From positions 51,539 to 115,538 of the forward strand of contig JAEZRP010000031.1 of the NCBI GenBank assembly GCA_023444095.1: a DNA stretch of 64,000 nt, read 5' to 3'. Below are positions 34,432 through 42,479 of the stretch, piece after piece. The position numbers were made by a program, and so were the translations under genes. Below the pieces are notes generated by a model. The model saw nothing but the letters and a program-made list of their open reading frames with translations, was not told where the DNA came from and searched no databases. How positions within the stretch are numbered: the stretch's first letter is position 1; every line of letters starts with the position of its first letter. Source of the DNA: Bacillota bacterium (lineage in GTDB: Bacteria > Bacillota > Clostridia > Christensenellales > Aristaeellaceae).

Positions 34432-35154
34432 ATGAAGAAGCTCAATCAGTTGTACGAGGGCAAGGCCAAGAAGGTATACGAAACAGATGAACCCGACCTC
34501 CTGATCGTATCCTACAAGGACGACGCGACCGCGTTCAACGGCCTCAAAAAGGGAACGATCCTCGGCAAGGGCGCCATCAACAACCGCGTGACGAACCACC
34601 TGATGGGCCTTTTGGGCAAGGCTGGGATCCCGACGCACTTCGTCGAGCAGCTCAATGACCGCGAGACGGTCGTTCGCCGCGTGTCCATCGTTCCTATCGA
34701 GGTGATCGTTCGAAACATCGCGGCGGGATCCCTCTCCAAGCGGCTGGGCATTCCCGAGGGAACGCGGATGCGCAAGACCGTGCTCGAGTACTGCTATAAA
34801 AACGACGAGCTGGGCGACCCCATGATCAACGAGTATCACATTTACGCCATGAATCTCGCGACCGAGGAGGAACTCAAGGTCATTTCGGAATATTCATTCA
34901 AGGTCAACGACGTTCTGACCGACTATCTGAAGCACAACAACATTGAACTCATCGATTTTAAGCTGGAATTCGGCCGCCTCGCGGACGGCACCATCGTGCT
35001 CGCCGACGAGATTTCGCCCGACACCTGCCGCTTCTGGGATTCCGTTACGAATGAGAAGCTGGATAAGGACCGCTTCCGCCGCGATATGGGCGGCGTCGAG
35101 GACGCCTACAACGAGATACTCCGGCGGCTGTTGGGTGCGCACGATGAGGACTGA
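34432..35154 (+). CDS. purC: Phosphoribosylaminoimidazole-succinocarboxamide (SAICAR) synthase
   Basis: A 240-residue enzyme of de novo purine synthesis joining aspartate to CAIR with ATP. Seen: LYEGKAKKVYETDEP (P-loop-like start), the KDDATAFNG segment, VPIEVIVRNIAAGSLSKRLG near residue 85, NDELGDPMINEYH, LIDFKLEFGR and LADEISPDTCRFWD. Length is normal. GGGAGG precedes ATG 34432 by about nine bases. It overlaps purF by 11 bases. Only purC and purF are here, so the remaining pur genes must lie elsewhere. Confidence 0.97.
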   Translation: MKKLNQLYEGKAKKVYETDEPDLLIVSYKDDATAFNGLKKGTILGKGAINNRVTNHLMGLLGKAGIPTHFVEQLNDRETVVRRVSIVPIEVIVRNIAAGSLSKRLGIPEGTRMRKTVLEYCYKNDELGDPMINEYHIYAMNLATEEELKVISEYSFKVNDVLTDYLKHNNIELIDFKLEFGRLADGTIVLADEISPDTCRFWDSVTNEKLDKDRFRRDMGGVEDAYNEILRRLLGAHDED

Positions 35155-36571
35155 CAAGCCGCGCGAGGAATGCGGGGTCTTCGGCATCTACTCTCCCGCA
35201 CGGGACGACGTGGCGAGCTATGCGTACTACGCGCTCATGTCGCTTCAGCACCGCGGACAGGAGAGCTGCGGCATCGCGGTCAACGATCAGGGCGTCATCA
35301 GCTGCTATAAGGACGCGGGGCTCGTCAACGACGTGATGACGCGGCAGGAGCTGGACGCGCTCGGGCCGGGCAACATGGCCGTCGCGCATGTGCGCTACGC
35401 GACCATGGGCGCTGAGCCGCGCAGAAACGCCCAGCCTCTGGTCGTAAACCACGTCAAAGGCACCATGGCGCTCTGCCATAACGGCGCGCTTTCCAACGCG
35501 CCTACGCTGCGGGAGGAGCTCGAGCTGCGGGGATCGATCTTCCACACGACTTCGGACACGGAGGTCATCTCCTACTTAATCACGCAGGAGCGGTTGAACG
35601 CCCCATCCATCGAAGCGGCGGTAAGCCGGGTCATGCAGCGGCTCGAGGGAGCCTATTCGCTGGTCATCATGTCGCCCGCGAAGCTCATGGCGGCGCGTGA
35701 CCCGCACGGCTTCCGGCCCCTGTGCATCGGGAAACTGGGCGAATCGTGGGTGTTCGCCTCTGAAAGCTGCGCGCTCGACGCCATCGGCGCGCACTTCGTG
35801 CGCGACGTGGAACCCGGTGAAATCGTCATGGTGGACAAGGGCGGAATGGTATCCCTCAAGGATCACGTGGGAACCTCGCCCAAGACGACCTGCGTCTTCG
35901 AATACATCTACTTCGCGCGACCGGACTCCATGATCGACGGCTCGTCCGTGCACGTGGCGCGCTTGCGCGCCGGAGCCTTCCTCGCGCTGGAGCATCCGGT
36001 GCAGGCGGATGTCGTGATCGGCGTTCCCGACAGCGGGCTCGACGCAGCGGTAGGCTACGCGCGCCAGTCCGGCATCCCATACGGCATCGGTTTTATCAAG
36101 AACAAGTACATCGCGCGCACGTTCATCCAGCCCTCGCAGGCCGACCGCGAGAACAAGGTGCGCATAAAGCTGAACCCCGTGTCCGCCGCCGTGCGCGGAA
36201 AGCGCGTGGTTCTCATCGACGATTCCATCGTGCGCGGCACGACCAGCGCGCACATCGTGCGGCTCCTGCGCGACGCGGGCGCCACTGAGGTGCACATGCG
36301 CGTCTCGGCGCCGCCCTTCATGCATCCCTGTTATTTTGGCACCGACATCGATTCGCGCGAGCACCTGATCGCCTGCCAGCACAGCATCGACGAGATACGA
36401 GAGATCATCGGCGCGGACTCGATCGGTTACCTCTCCACCGACTCCGTCACCAAGCTTGCCGACAATACCAAGGGCTTCTGCACCGCGTGCTTCACCGGCG
36501 ACTATCCCTGCAAGCCCCCCGAGAACAGCGGCAAGTCCAAGTTCGAGTCGAAGATCCGGGAGGACGCGTAA
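35144..36571 (+). CDS. purF: Amidophosphoribosyltransferase
   Basis: A 475-residue glutamine amidotransferase catalysing the first committed purine step, PRPP to phosphoribosylamine. The sequence starts MRTDKPREECGVFG; by family knowledge the leader is removed so that Cys10 becomes the N-terminal nucleophile. The glutaminase part has SLQHRGQESCGI and HNGALSNA. The PRPP loop VVLIDDSIVRGTTS lies near residue 350. Cysteines in TTCVFEYIYF, MHPCYFG and FCTACFTG match the Bacillus-type [4Fe-4S] ligands. ATG 35144 gives a normal propeptide and overlaps purC by 11 bases. It ends before a 28-base perfect palindrome. Confidence 0.96.
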   Translation: MRTDKPREECGVFGIYSPARDDVASYAYYALMSLQHRGQESCGIAVNDQGVISCYKDAGLVNDVMTRQELDALGPGNMAVAHVRYATMGAEPRRNAQPLVVNHVKGTMALCHNGALSNAPTLREELELRGSIFHTTSDTEVISYLITQERLNAPSIEAAVSRVMQRLEGAYSLVIMSPAKLMAARDPHGFRPLCIGKLGESWVFASESCALDAIGAHFVRDVEPGEIVMVDKGGMVSLKDHVGTSPKTTCVFEYIYFARPDSMIDGSSVHVARLRAGAFLALEHPVQADVVIGVPDSGLDAAVGYARQSGIPYGIGFIKNKYIARTFIQPSQADRENKVRIKLNPVSAAVRGKRVVLIDDSIVRGTTSAHIVRLLRDAGATEVHMRVSAPPFMHPCYFGTDIDSREHLIACQHSIDEIREIIGADSIGYLSTDSVTKLADNTKGFCTACFTGDYPCKPPENSGKSKFESKIREDA

Positions 36572-36573
36572 AA

Positions 36574-36601
36574 GACAAGGGAGCCCGCGGGCTCCCTTGT
36601 C
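36574..36601. terminator. Perfect 28-base palindrome between convergent purF and the His-rich gene
   Basis: The 14-base arm starting GACAAGGGAG is followed directly by its exact reverse complement, with no loop. There is no T-tract on either side, so termination is plausible but unproven. Confidence 0.5.
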
Positions 36602-36606
36602 AATCC

Positions 36607-37065
36607 CTACCCGGGACATCGAAACGGCGATTGAGGCATCGATTGGGCGAGAGGTGCGGTCTTTTCGCCTTTTCGCCATTTGACCGTGCTCAGGAAGCCG
36701 CCGACCGCGACGAGCGCCAGAATGGTACCGGAGGCGATGAGGCCGACCCGTCCGCGCTCCTCGATCCCTCCAAAGACTCCTTCGGACGACTTCTTGAGGT
36801 TCGTGACGAGGATATCGTCCTTGTCCTCAGAGGCCGTATTTTTCTTTTTTTCCGGTTTGCCCGCGATCACTCTGCTCGTAAAATTCGGATCGAGCGGACA
36901 AACGCCATTGATGTGCTGGTGCGCGGGAAAGCCGTGATGGAAATGATATTCCCCGGTCAATCTGTCGGCATGGCCGCCGTTTCCGTCGGTACCGCCGGGC
37001 GTGGCGCGCGCCGGAAGGGTACAGGAAAGAAGCAGCGCGCAAATGAATGCAATGAGCCGCCGCAT
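36607..37065 (-). CDS. Small His-rich secreted/membrane-anchored protein (YHYH-like), possible metal-binding partner of the ZIP transporter
   Basis: 152 residues: signal peptide (LIAFICALLLSCTLPARA), then a histidine cluster GGHADRLTGEYHFHHGFPAHQH resembling the GGHTNxxTGEYHYHHG pattern of small Bacillota proteins. A charged segment, one transmembrane span (VGLIASGTILALVAVGGFL near residue 115) and a short basic tail complete it. ATG 37065 with GAGGG ahead is preferred over GTG 37074. It lies 26 bases after the ZIP gene, in the same orientation. The histidines facing outward suggest capture of a divalent metal for that transporter; this role is inferred from content and position. Confidence 0.65.
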   Translation of the reverse strand: MRRLIAFICALLLSCTLPARATPGGTDGNGGHADRLTGEYHFHHGFPAHQHINGVCPLDPNFTSRVIAGKPEKKKNTASEDKDDILVTNLKKSSEGVFGGIEERGRVGLIASGTILALVAVGGFLSTVKWRKGEKTAPLAQSMPQSPFRCPG

Positions 37066-37090
37066 CCTTCTCACCCTCTTCTGTATTTGA

Positions 37091-37882
37091 TTACCCGAGC
37101 GCCACGTCCATCAGCATCATGACGGCAAAGCCGATCAGCGTAAACGCGGCCATGATGTCCTTGCGGGTATTCGTCTGACTCTCCGGAATCAGTTCCTCCA
37201 CGACCACGTAGATCATCGCGCCCGCCGCGAACGCGAGCATATAGGGGAGAAACTCGCGCACCGCGACGACCATGTATGCCCCCGCGACACCCGCGATGGG
37301 CTCGACGATACCACTGATCTGGCCGAAAAAGAAAGCCTTTCCGCGGGACATCCCCTCACGCCGAAACGGCACGCTCACCGCCGTACCCTCGGGGAAATTC
37401 TGCAGCCCGATTCCGAGCGCCAGCATGCACGCCGCCTGCGGTGTCGCACCCTCGATTCCGTACGCGAGCGCGCCGAACGCGACGCCCACCGAAAGCCCTT
37501 CGGGAATGTTGTGAAGCGTGATCGAAAACATCAGCATCCGGCACCTGCGCACGCCGGACGACTGTGTGTCGTCGCTTCGTGCGCCGAACAACCGATCGCC
37601 CAGAAACAAAAGTCCGCCGCCCAGGAGAAAACCGACGCACGCGACGAGTGCCGCGTTCATGTCCATCGCCTCCGCCTGCGCGATGGCGGGCGCGAGCAAC
37701 GACCAGTAGGACGCGGCGATCATCACGCCCGCCGCGAAGCCGAGCATGGCGTCCATGAGCGTCTTGTTGATCTTCCGAAAGTAAAAAACGAGCGCGGCCC
37801 CAAGCGCGGTCACACCCCAGGTAAAGAGCGTCGCAATCAGCGCCTGCAGCGCGTGATCGAGCGATAAAAACCAGTCGAGCAT
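37091..37882 (-). CDS. ZIP family divalent metal transporter
   Basis: 263 residues with eight hydrophobic segments, the standard ZIP layout. The metal path is marked by SITLHNIPEGLSVGVAFGAL in the fourth span and LGIGLQNFPEGTAVS in the fifth, with EELIPES near the end. The ZupT-like GufA subgroup fits best. By family knowledge these take up zinc, and sometimes iron, manganese or cobalt. ATG 37882 is chosen because GGAGG lies eight bases upstream. The gene is driven by a promoter at 37975–38003, with an inverted repeat just past the start of transcription, and is followed by the His-rich gene. Confidence 0.92.
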   Translation of the reverse strand: MLDWFLSLDHALQALIATLFTWGVTALGAALVFYFRKINKTLMDAMLGFAAGVMIAASYWSLLAPAIAQAEAMDMNAALVACVGFLLGGGLLFLGDRLFGARSDDTQSSGVRRCRMLMFSITLHNIPEGLSVGVAFGALAYGIEGATPQAACMLALGIGLQNFPEGTAVSVPFRREGMSRGKAFFFGQISGIVEPIAGVAGAYMVVAVREFLPYMLAFAAGAMIYVVVEELIPESQTNTRKDIMAAFTLIGFAVMMLMDVALG

Positions 37883-37950
37883 CCTCCATACCTCCGTACG
37901 CATGCAGCCCATCCTATGAGGCTTCAGCGCGCGGCGTGCGTGGGGTGCTG

Positions 37951-37966
37951 TGTCATCGTCATGACA
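37951..37966 (-). promoter_or_regulatory. Candidate operator in the ZIP gene leader
   Basis: TGTCAT-CGTC-ATGACA is a perfect 6-4-6 inverted repeat starting about two bases after the expected transcription start. Its position fits repression; the protein is unknown. Confidence 0.5.
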
Positions 37967-37974
37967 TCATCAGA

Positions 37975-38003
37975 ATACTATCACGAATCATAAAACGCGT
38001 CAA
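37975..38003 (-). promoter_or_regulatory. Promoter of the ZIP / His-rich operon
   Basis: On the − strand: TTGACG (38003–37998), 17-base spacer, TAGTAT (37980–37975). ATG 37882 is about 85 bases downstream of the expected start. Confidence 0.7.
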
Positions 38004-38035
38004 CGGCTTTCGAATGCGATGGAATCATGAAGAGA

Positions 38036-38051
38036 GCGTCCTTTCGGACGC
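38036..38051 (-). terminator. Terminator hairpin of the AraC-type gene
   Basis: On the − strand: GCGTCC, GAAA tetraloop, GGACGC, followed by TCTCTTC, starting nine bases after the stop codon. Confidence 0.65.
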
Positions 38052-38059
38052 CCGTTTCG

Positions 38060-38899
38060 TCAGCCCTTCTTTTTGACCGGGAGCCAGATCTCAGACTCGT
38101 AGTCGGCAGAATCGGTATCTCCCATGGTATACATCTCGATGTTGATGCCCTCGGCCATTTCGTATTCGGCGTTGTTGGGCAGCCATTCGCCGAACACCTG
38201 ACGGTTGACGTTCTGGAGCGCATGGGGCAGCGCGCCGACCACCTTGAACTTGACCCAGGTATGCGCCGGGATGGTGCGCCTCACATAGCCCTCCGGTACC
38301 GGCGCATCCGGCTCCCAGAAACTGGCGATGGCGTAGACGAAGTCGCTCTTCCCCGCCTCCTCGAAGCAGATGCCAAGACATCCGTCCACGGGCGGAGTCT
38401 CTCCCCCGTAATACTCCTCCCAGAACTTCGGAATCTCCCGGAAGCACGTTTCGTATTGGAACCTTCTCTCCTTGCAGACGACCGTCAGCAAACCCATTTG
38501 CTCGACTGTGTAATCCATGACGCTTCCTCCCTTCAATTCGACGTGGAGCGTGAGCGGATTGAAGTATCGAAGCTGTGCGCGGATCTTTTTCGCCGCGGAG
38601 GGCGTGATGCCGTGGAACCGTCGGAACGCCTTCTGGAAGCTCTCCGGCGTTTCGTAGCCGTACTTCAGCGCGATGTCGATCACTTTCGCGTCCGTCGCCT
38701 GCAATTCCTGTCCGGCCACGGAGAGCCGCCGCTGGCGCACATAGTCCGAAAGCGACATGTCAGTCATCATGGCGAACATCCGCTGAAGGTAAAAGTGCGA
38801 AAAGTGAATCCTCTCCGCCAGCTTTGATACGTCCAGCTCCCCGCACATGTCGTCCTCGATGTGCCGGAGCACCGCGTTCAACGCGTCGATCCATTCCAT
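38060..38899 (-). CDS. AraC-family transcriptional regulator with GyrI-like effector-binding domain
   Basis: 279 residues. The N-terminal 100 hold two helix-turn-helix motifs (LDVSKLAERIHFSHFYLQRMF and VIDIALKYGYETPESFQKAFRRFHGITPSA). Residues about 120–279 form a GyrI/AraC effector-binding domain (VDGCLGICFEEAGKSDFVYAI, IPAHTWVKFKVVGALPHALQ, ADYESEIWLPVKK). This Rob/YdeE-like plan binds small hydrophobic or cationic ligands and activates efflux or stress genes. ATG 38899 has AAGGAG eight bases before it. It stands alone with its own promoter and terminator, so its targets are not indicated by context. Confidence 0.92.
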   Translation of the reverse strand: MEWIDALNAVLRHIEDDMCGELDVSKLAERIHFSHFYLQRMFAMMTDMSLSDYVRQRRLSVAGQELQATDAKVIDIALKYGYETPESFQKAFRRFHGITPSAAKKIRAQLRYFNPLTLHVELKGGSVMDYTVEQMGLLTVVCKERRFQYETCFREIPKFWEEYYGGETPPVDGCLGICFEEAGKSDFVYAIASFWEPDAPVPEGYVRRTIPAHTWVKFKVVGALPHALQNVNRQVFGEWLPNNAEYEMAEGINIEMYTMGDTDSADYESEIWLPVKKKG

Positions 38900-39022
38900 T
38901 TGCTCATCTCCTTTCGCATTCCATCCTACCGGACGGGGCGCGCGTTTTCCTGTCATTGCGTGCGACGATTTGTCCAGCGCGCCAGGGCAGCGTTTGCGGC
39001 TCGGCGAAACGTTTCTTCCAAC

Positions 39023-39052
39023 ATTATACAGATTTCAATCCGGTTTCGTCAA
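39023..39052 (-). promoter_or_regulatory. Promoter of the AraC-type regulator gene
   Basis: On the − strand: TTGACG (39052–39047), 18-base spacer, TATAAT (39028–39023). The leader to ATG 38899 is about 115 bases. Confidence 0.65.
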
Positions 39053-39110
39053 ATGGTGAAAAAATCAGCGGCGCGCGAACTCCGTCGCACGCCGCCTTTG
39101 AATCCGATCG

Positions 39111-39413
39111 TCAGCAGCCGCCGGTCTGAGCCGTTATCTGCTGTTTCATTTGCTGGTATTTCTGCCGAGCCGCTTCCACCTCGGGTTTCGGTGCGGTCTT
39201 GACAGCATACCACCCAAGCTGACTCATCTTGTCGAAGATTTCAGTTTGGTTCTGCACGCAGCCATCGAAGTTTGACGTCAAAACGCTCTTCAACTGCTGG
39301 CAGGAAGCTTCCGGTATGAATGAGGAATACGCGCCTATGAGGTACTTCTCCTGCGTGAGGAGGTCCTCCATGCGATCCTGGTCCGTCAGCGCACAGACTT
39401 TTGATTTGTCCAT
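39111..39413 (-). CDS. CotF-family spore coat protein
   Basis: 100 residues of mostly helical sequence (DRMEDLLTQEKYLIGAYSSFIPEAS near the start, then FDKMSQLGWYAVKTAP and QQMKQQITAQTGGC), matching the short CotF-like spore coat family of Clostridia and Bacilli. The core pattern, LLTQK-xxIG-Y, and WYPV-like ending are recognisable. AAGGAG precedes ATG 39413 by eight bases. It lies 15 bases after a 68-residue gene of the same type and is probably expressed in the mother cell under a sporulation sigma factor. That promoter could not be identified with confidence. Confidence 0.85.
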   Translation of the reverse strand: MDKSKVCALTDQDRMEDLLTQEKYLIGAYSSFIPEASCQQLKSVLTSNFDGCVQNQTEIFDKMSQLGWYAVKTAPKPEVEAARQKYQQMKQQITAQTGGC

Positions 39414-39428
39414 CTCGATTCTCCTTCT

Positions 39429-39635
39429 CTATCCGTGGCTGTTCAGATATCCGAGCAGCTTGTCGTAGCGTGCGCGATGCTCACCGGCGATGCGCGTCGC
39501 AAGGTCACCCAGCTGGGGGTCAGAAAATTGCCCCGCATAGTATTCCGCCTTTTTTGCGGCAAGGAATTCATGCTTCAACTGGTCTTCCAGGATAGTAAGG
39601 CTCTTTGTCATGATGGATCCGTTTGCCGAGTCCAT
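39429..39635 (-). CDS. Small spore-coat-associated helical protein
   Basis: 68 residues: MTKSLTILEDQLKHEFLAAK, KAEYYAGQFSDPQLGDLATR and AGEHRARYDKLLGYLN. This resembles the ferritin-like small proteins commonly encoded beside CotF (pattern LxHExLAxKKxExYAxQxxDPxLKxL). ATG 39635 is chosen for GGAGGAGG; the upstream frame to 39830 has no such site and shows no similarity. It precedes the CotF-like gene by 15 bases in the same orientation, so the two are co-expressed. Confidence 0.75.
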   Translation of the reverse strand: MDSANGSIMTKSLTILEDQLKHEFLAAKKAEYYAGQFSDPQLGDLATRIAGEHRARYDKLLGYLNSHG

Positions 39636-39753
39636 TTCGTTTCCTCCTCCCGTCGATCGGATCGTCGTTATGATGCGCGCGGCACGCCGACGGAATGCAA
39701 GGAAAAAAATGGTGACGTGCGAATGCAAAATGGTATCGATTTCCTCTGCGATC

Positions 39754-39782
39754 TTGACAACGCGCCGTCCATCCTTTATCAT
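39754..39782 (+). promoter_or_regulatory. Promoter of the CbiMQO-type transporter operon
   Basis: TTGACA (39754–39759), 17-base spacer, TATCAT (39777–39782). The leader before ATG 39883 is about 95 bases. Confidence 0.78.
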
Positions 39783-39803
39783 ATATCTATTGATACGTGC
39801 GCC

Positions 39804-39881
39804 ATGAAGGTGCTCGTCGCTTGCGGACAAGCGCGGGTGGCTTTTCTTTTTGCTTCAACTGAGAATGAAAGAGGCGATTGA
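39804..39881 (+). other. Possible leader peptide and attenuator-like hairpin in front of cbiM
   Basis: A 25-codon frame from ATG 39804 ends with TGA one base before the cbiM start codon. It covers a hairpin CGCTTG-CGGA-CAAGCG (39818–39833) followed, eight bases on, by a T-rich stretch (39842–39850). There is no Shine-Dalgarno site before 39804, so translation is doubtful. The hairpin plus T-rich run could be a weak attenuator controlling metal uptake. I could not match it to a NiCo or cobalamin riboswitch consensus. Confidence 0.3.
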
Positions 39882-39882
39882 C

Positions 39883-40896
39883 ATGCACATGGCGGACGCA
39901 CTGGTCTCCCCCGCGGTTGGCGGGGTCATGATCGCGGCGAGCGGCTTGAGCCTCGCCGCGTCGATCTGGAAAGAGCGCAAAACCTACAAGCTCGACGACC
40001 GGAAGATCCCGGTCATGGGCGTCATGAGCGCGTTCGTGTTCGCGGCGCAGATGATCAACTTCACGATTCCCGCGACGGGCTCGAGCGGTCACATCGGCGG
40101 CGGCATCCTGCTCGCGGCGTTGCTCGGCGGCGGTCCCGCGCTCGTCTGCATCACCGCGGTTCTGATCATCCAGTGCCTTCTGTTCGCGGACGGCGGCCTG
40201 CTCGCGCTCGGGTGTAACGTCTTCAACATGGGCGTGATTCCCTGCCTCGTGGCCTATCCCCTGCTCTTTCAGCCCGTCCTGAAAGGCGGACAGACGAAGG
40301 GGCGCATCGCGCTCGCCTCGGTTCTTACGGTCGCCGTGGGCCTGCAGCTTGGCGCGTTCGCGGTGGTGCTCCAGACGCTCGCCTCGGGGATCACGAAGCT
40401 GCCGTTCGGAACGTTCCTTCTTCTGATGCAGCCGATCCACCTTGCGATCGGGCTTGTGGAAGGTCTGATCACGGCGGCGGTGCTCATTTACGTACACGCG
40501 GCGCGCCCGGAACTCCTGGATGCCGGGCGGGCCGAAGCGGGGACGAAACCGGAGGCCTCCTATAAGAAGGTGCTGGCGGTTTTGGGTGTCCTGACAATCC
40601 TGGTGGGCGGCGGGCTCTCGCTGTTCGCTTCCTCCTACCCGGACGGGCTCGAGTGGTCGATCGGCAAGACGCTTTCCGAGGGCGAGTCCATCGAGGAGGA
40701 CGCGACCGGGAGCGCGTACGAGGCGGCTGCCCGCGTTCAGGAAGCGACGGCGGTCATGCCGGACTACGCGTTCAAGGATTCGGACAGCGCGGCTGGAACG
40801 TCGGTCGCGGGCATCGTGGGGAGCCTCGTCACGCTGGGGCTCGCCGTGGGCGCGGGCGCCGTCATCGCGCGCGTCAGGCGCAAGACGTCCAGATAG
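39883..40896 (+). CDS. cbiM: Energy-coupling-factor Ni/Co transporter permease CbiM fused to a CbiN/NikN-like domain
   Basis: 337 residues. It begins MHMADALVSPAVGG; the second-position His is the N-terminal metal ligand in this family, so ATG 39883 must be the true start (AAAGAGG lies upstream). About seven spans follow, with VFAAQMINFTIPATGSSGHIGGG carrying further ligand histidine. From residue ~235 the protein continues into a CbiN/NikN-like part (ASSYPDGLEWSIGKTL) with a final transmembrane span, making a CbiMN fusion. It is the substrate-specific unit importing nickel or cobalt; sequence alone does not separate the two. It heads cbiM–cbiQ–cbiO. Confidence 0.93.
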   Translation: MHMADALVSPAVGGVMIAASGLSLAASIWKERKTYKLDDRKIPVMGVMSAFVFAAQMINFTIPATGSSGHIGGGILLAALLGGGPALVCITAVLIIQCLLFADGGLLALGCNVFNMGVIPCLVAYPLLFQPVLKGGQTKGRIALASVLTVAVGLQLGAFAVVLQTLASGITKLPFGTFLLLMQPIHLAIGLVEGLITAAVLIYVHAARPELLDAGRAEAGTKPEASYKKVLAVLGVLTILVGGGLSLFASSYPDGLEWSIGKTLSEGESIEEDATGSAYEAAARVQEATAVMPDYAFKDSDSAAGTSVAGIVGSLVTLGLAVGAGAVIARVRRKTSR

Positions 40897-40908
40897 ATAG
40901 ATCAAATC

Positions 40909-40946
40909 GGACAGCCGTCCCGCAGGGATGCGCGGGGCGGCTGTCC
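40909..40946 (+). other. Long intercistronic hairpin between cbiM and cbiQ
   Basis: GGACAGCCGTCCCGC (40909–40923) pairs with GCGGGGCGGCTGTCC (40932–40946), 15 base pairs with one G·T, loop of eight. No T-tract follows, so it probably tunes mRNA stability or relative expression and does not end transcription. Confidence 0.6.
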
Positions 40947-40962
40947 GCACGTTGGGGGCAAC

Positions 40963-41730
40963 ATGCAAAAGGCTGTCGGGGCGATGCGCGAGCTGCTCGC
41001 GCTGGAGGAACTGGCCGCGGGCGACACCCGGGTTCATCGGCTTCACCCGGGTTCAAAGCTCGCGGCGACGCTTTTCTATATCGTTTCTGTCGTCTCGATT
41101 GGGCGGCTTGATTTCCCGGCGCTGAGTCCCTTTTTCTTTTATCCGGCCCTGATCCTGGCGCTCTCGGGAATCCCCGTTCGCGCGGTCGCGCGCCGCGTTT
41201 TGGTCGCGCTACCGTTCGCGCTGTTCGCGGGCGTCTCCAATCTGTTTTTCGAGCCGCTCGCAGACGGGATCGCCTCGCTGGTGGTCCTCGTCGCAAAGAC
41301 GATATTGACCGTGAGCGCAGTCGTCATCCTGATGGCGACGACGCCGTCCCCTCGGCTCTTCGCCACCCTGCGAAGGATCGGCGTCCCGAAGCTGCTCGTC
41401 ACGGTGCTGATGCTGGGCATCCGGTATCTGACGCTGATCGCGGACGAGGCGGGACGCATGGCGCGGGCATACAGGCTGCGCGCCCGGACGGACAGGGGGA
41501 TTCTGATGAAGGACATGGGCTCCTTCGTCGGACAGCTTCTGTTGCGCAGCGTCGACCGCGCCGAACGCGTGTACGCGGCGATGAAGCTCCGGGGTTACGA
41601 CGGGGAGTATCCGATCGAAGGTGTGCGAAAGGTAGACGGCAAAAGCGTCGCGTTCTTCCTCGCGGTCGCCGCGTCGAGCACGCTTTTTCGGCTCTTTACC
41701 ATGACGGATTTGCTGAATTTACTGATGTGA
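40963..41730 (+). CDS. cbiQ: CbiQ-type ECF transporter transmembrane (T) component
   Basis: 255 residues with five hydrophobic segments and the coupling-helix signatures MARAYRLRART and RAERVYAAMKLRGYDGEYP (A-R-G motifs contacting the ATPase). The N-terminus has DTRVHRLHPGSKL, typical for CbiQ. ATG 40963 has only a weak GGGGG ahead; ATG 40984 is a possible alternative. It links the CbiM substrate unit to the CbiO ATPase, 13 bases upstream of cbiO. Confidence 0.9.
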   Translation: MQKAVGAMRELLALEELAAGDTRVHRLHPGSKLAATLFYIVSVVSIGRLDFPALSPFFFYPALILALSGIPVRAVARRVLVALPFALFAGVSNLFFEPLADGIASLVVLVAKTILTVSAVVILMATTPSPRLFATLRRIGVPKLLVTVLMLGIRYLTLIADEAGRMARAYRLRARTDRGILMKDMGSFVGQLLLRSVDRAERVYAAMKLRGYDGEYPIEGVRKVDGKSVAFFLAVAASSTLFRLFTMTDLLNLLM

Positions 41731-41743
41731 CGGGGTTAGAGCG

Positions 41744-42439
41744 ATGATCGAGGCAAGGAACCTGACCTATTCGTATCCAAGCGGCGTTCCCGCGCTTACG
41801 GACGTGAGCTTTCGTCTGGAGGACAAGCGTCGCTGCGCGCTCGTCGGCGCGAACGGCGCGGGCAAGTCGACGCTCATCTCTCTCCTGTGCGCGCTGGAGT
41901 TTCCGCAGGGCGGCTCGATTGTGGTCGACGGCGTGCCGATTGACAAAGCGCACGCGGCGGATGCGCGCGCGAAGATCGGAATGGTCTTTCAGAATCCTGA
42001 CGACCAGCTCTTCATGCCCACGGTGCGCGACGACGTCGCCTTCGGCCTCAAAAAGCGAGGCCTTTCGCGCGCGGAAGAAGCAGAGAAGGTCGATGCAATC
42101 CTGAACGGAATGGGAATCGCCCACCTGAAGGATCGCCCGCCGTACCGGCTGTCAGGCGGCGAGAAGCGGCAGGTCGCGCTCGCGGCCGTCCTGGTCATGG
42201 AGCCGAAGATGCTCCTGATGGATGAGCCGACGTCGTTTCTCGATCCTCGCGCGCGCCGGAGCTTCCTCGCGCAGATGAAGGAACTCGACGTCGGCATGCT
42301 CGTCGCAACGCACGACCTACCCTATGCCCAGGCGTTCGCGGATGAAGTGCTCGTTTTGAAGGAGGGCCGACTGCTCGTGCAGTGCGGACCGGAGCGACTT
42401 TCGGACGAGGCGCTTCTTTCCCAGGCATTGCTTCTCTGA
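41744..42439 (+). CDS. cbiO: CbiO-type ECF transporter ATPase
   Basis: A 231-residue ABC ATPase. Walker A is GANGAGKST near residue 37, the Q-loop MVFQNPDDQLF near 83 (the PDDQLF form is typical of ECF ATPases), signature YRLSGGEKRQVALA near 135 and Walker B MLLMDEPTSFLDP near 155. The switch His is in VATHDLPYAQAF. It energises nickel or cobalt uptake with CbiM and CbiQ. The C-terminus is short, as usual for single CbiO subunits that homodimerise. No terminator is evident before the tRNA promoter 40 bases on. Confidence 0.94.
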   Translation: MIEARNLTYSYPSGVPALTDVSFRLEDKRRCALVGANGAGKSTLISLLCALEFPQGGSIVVDGVPIDKAHAADARAKIGMVFQNPDDQLFMPTVRDDVAFGLKKRGLSRAEEAEKVDAILNGMGIAHLKDRPPYRLSGGEKRQVALAAVLVMEPKMLLMDEPTSFLDPRARRSFLAQMKELDVGMLVATHDLPYAQAFADEVLVLKEGRLLVQCGPERLSDEALLSQALLL

Positions 42440-42479
42440 CGCGGACCAATGAAAGTCGATCTGGAATTGAAATTCCATA

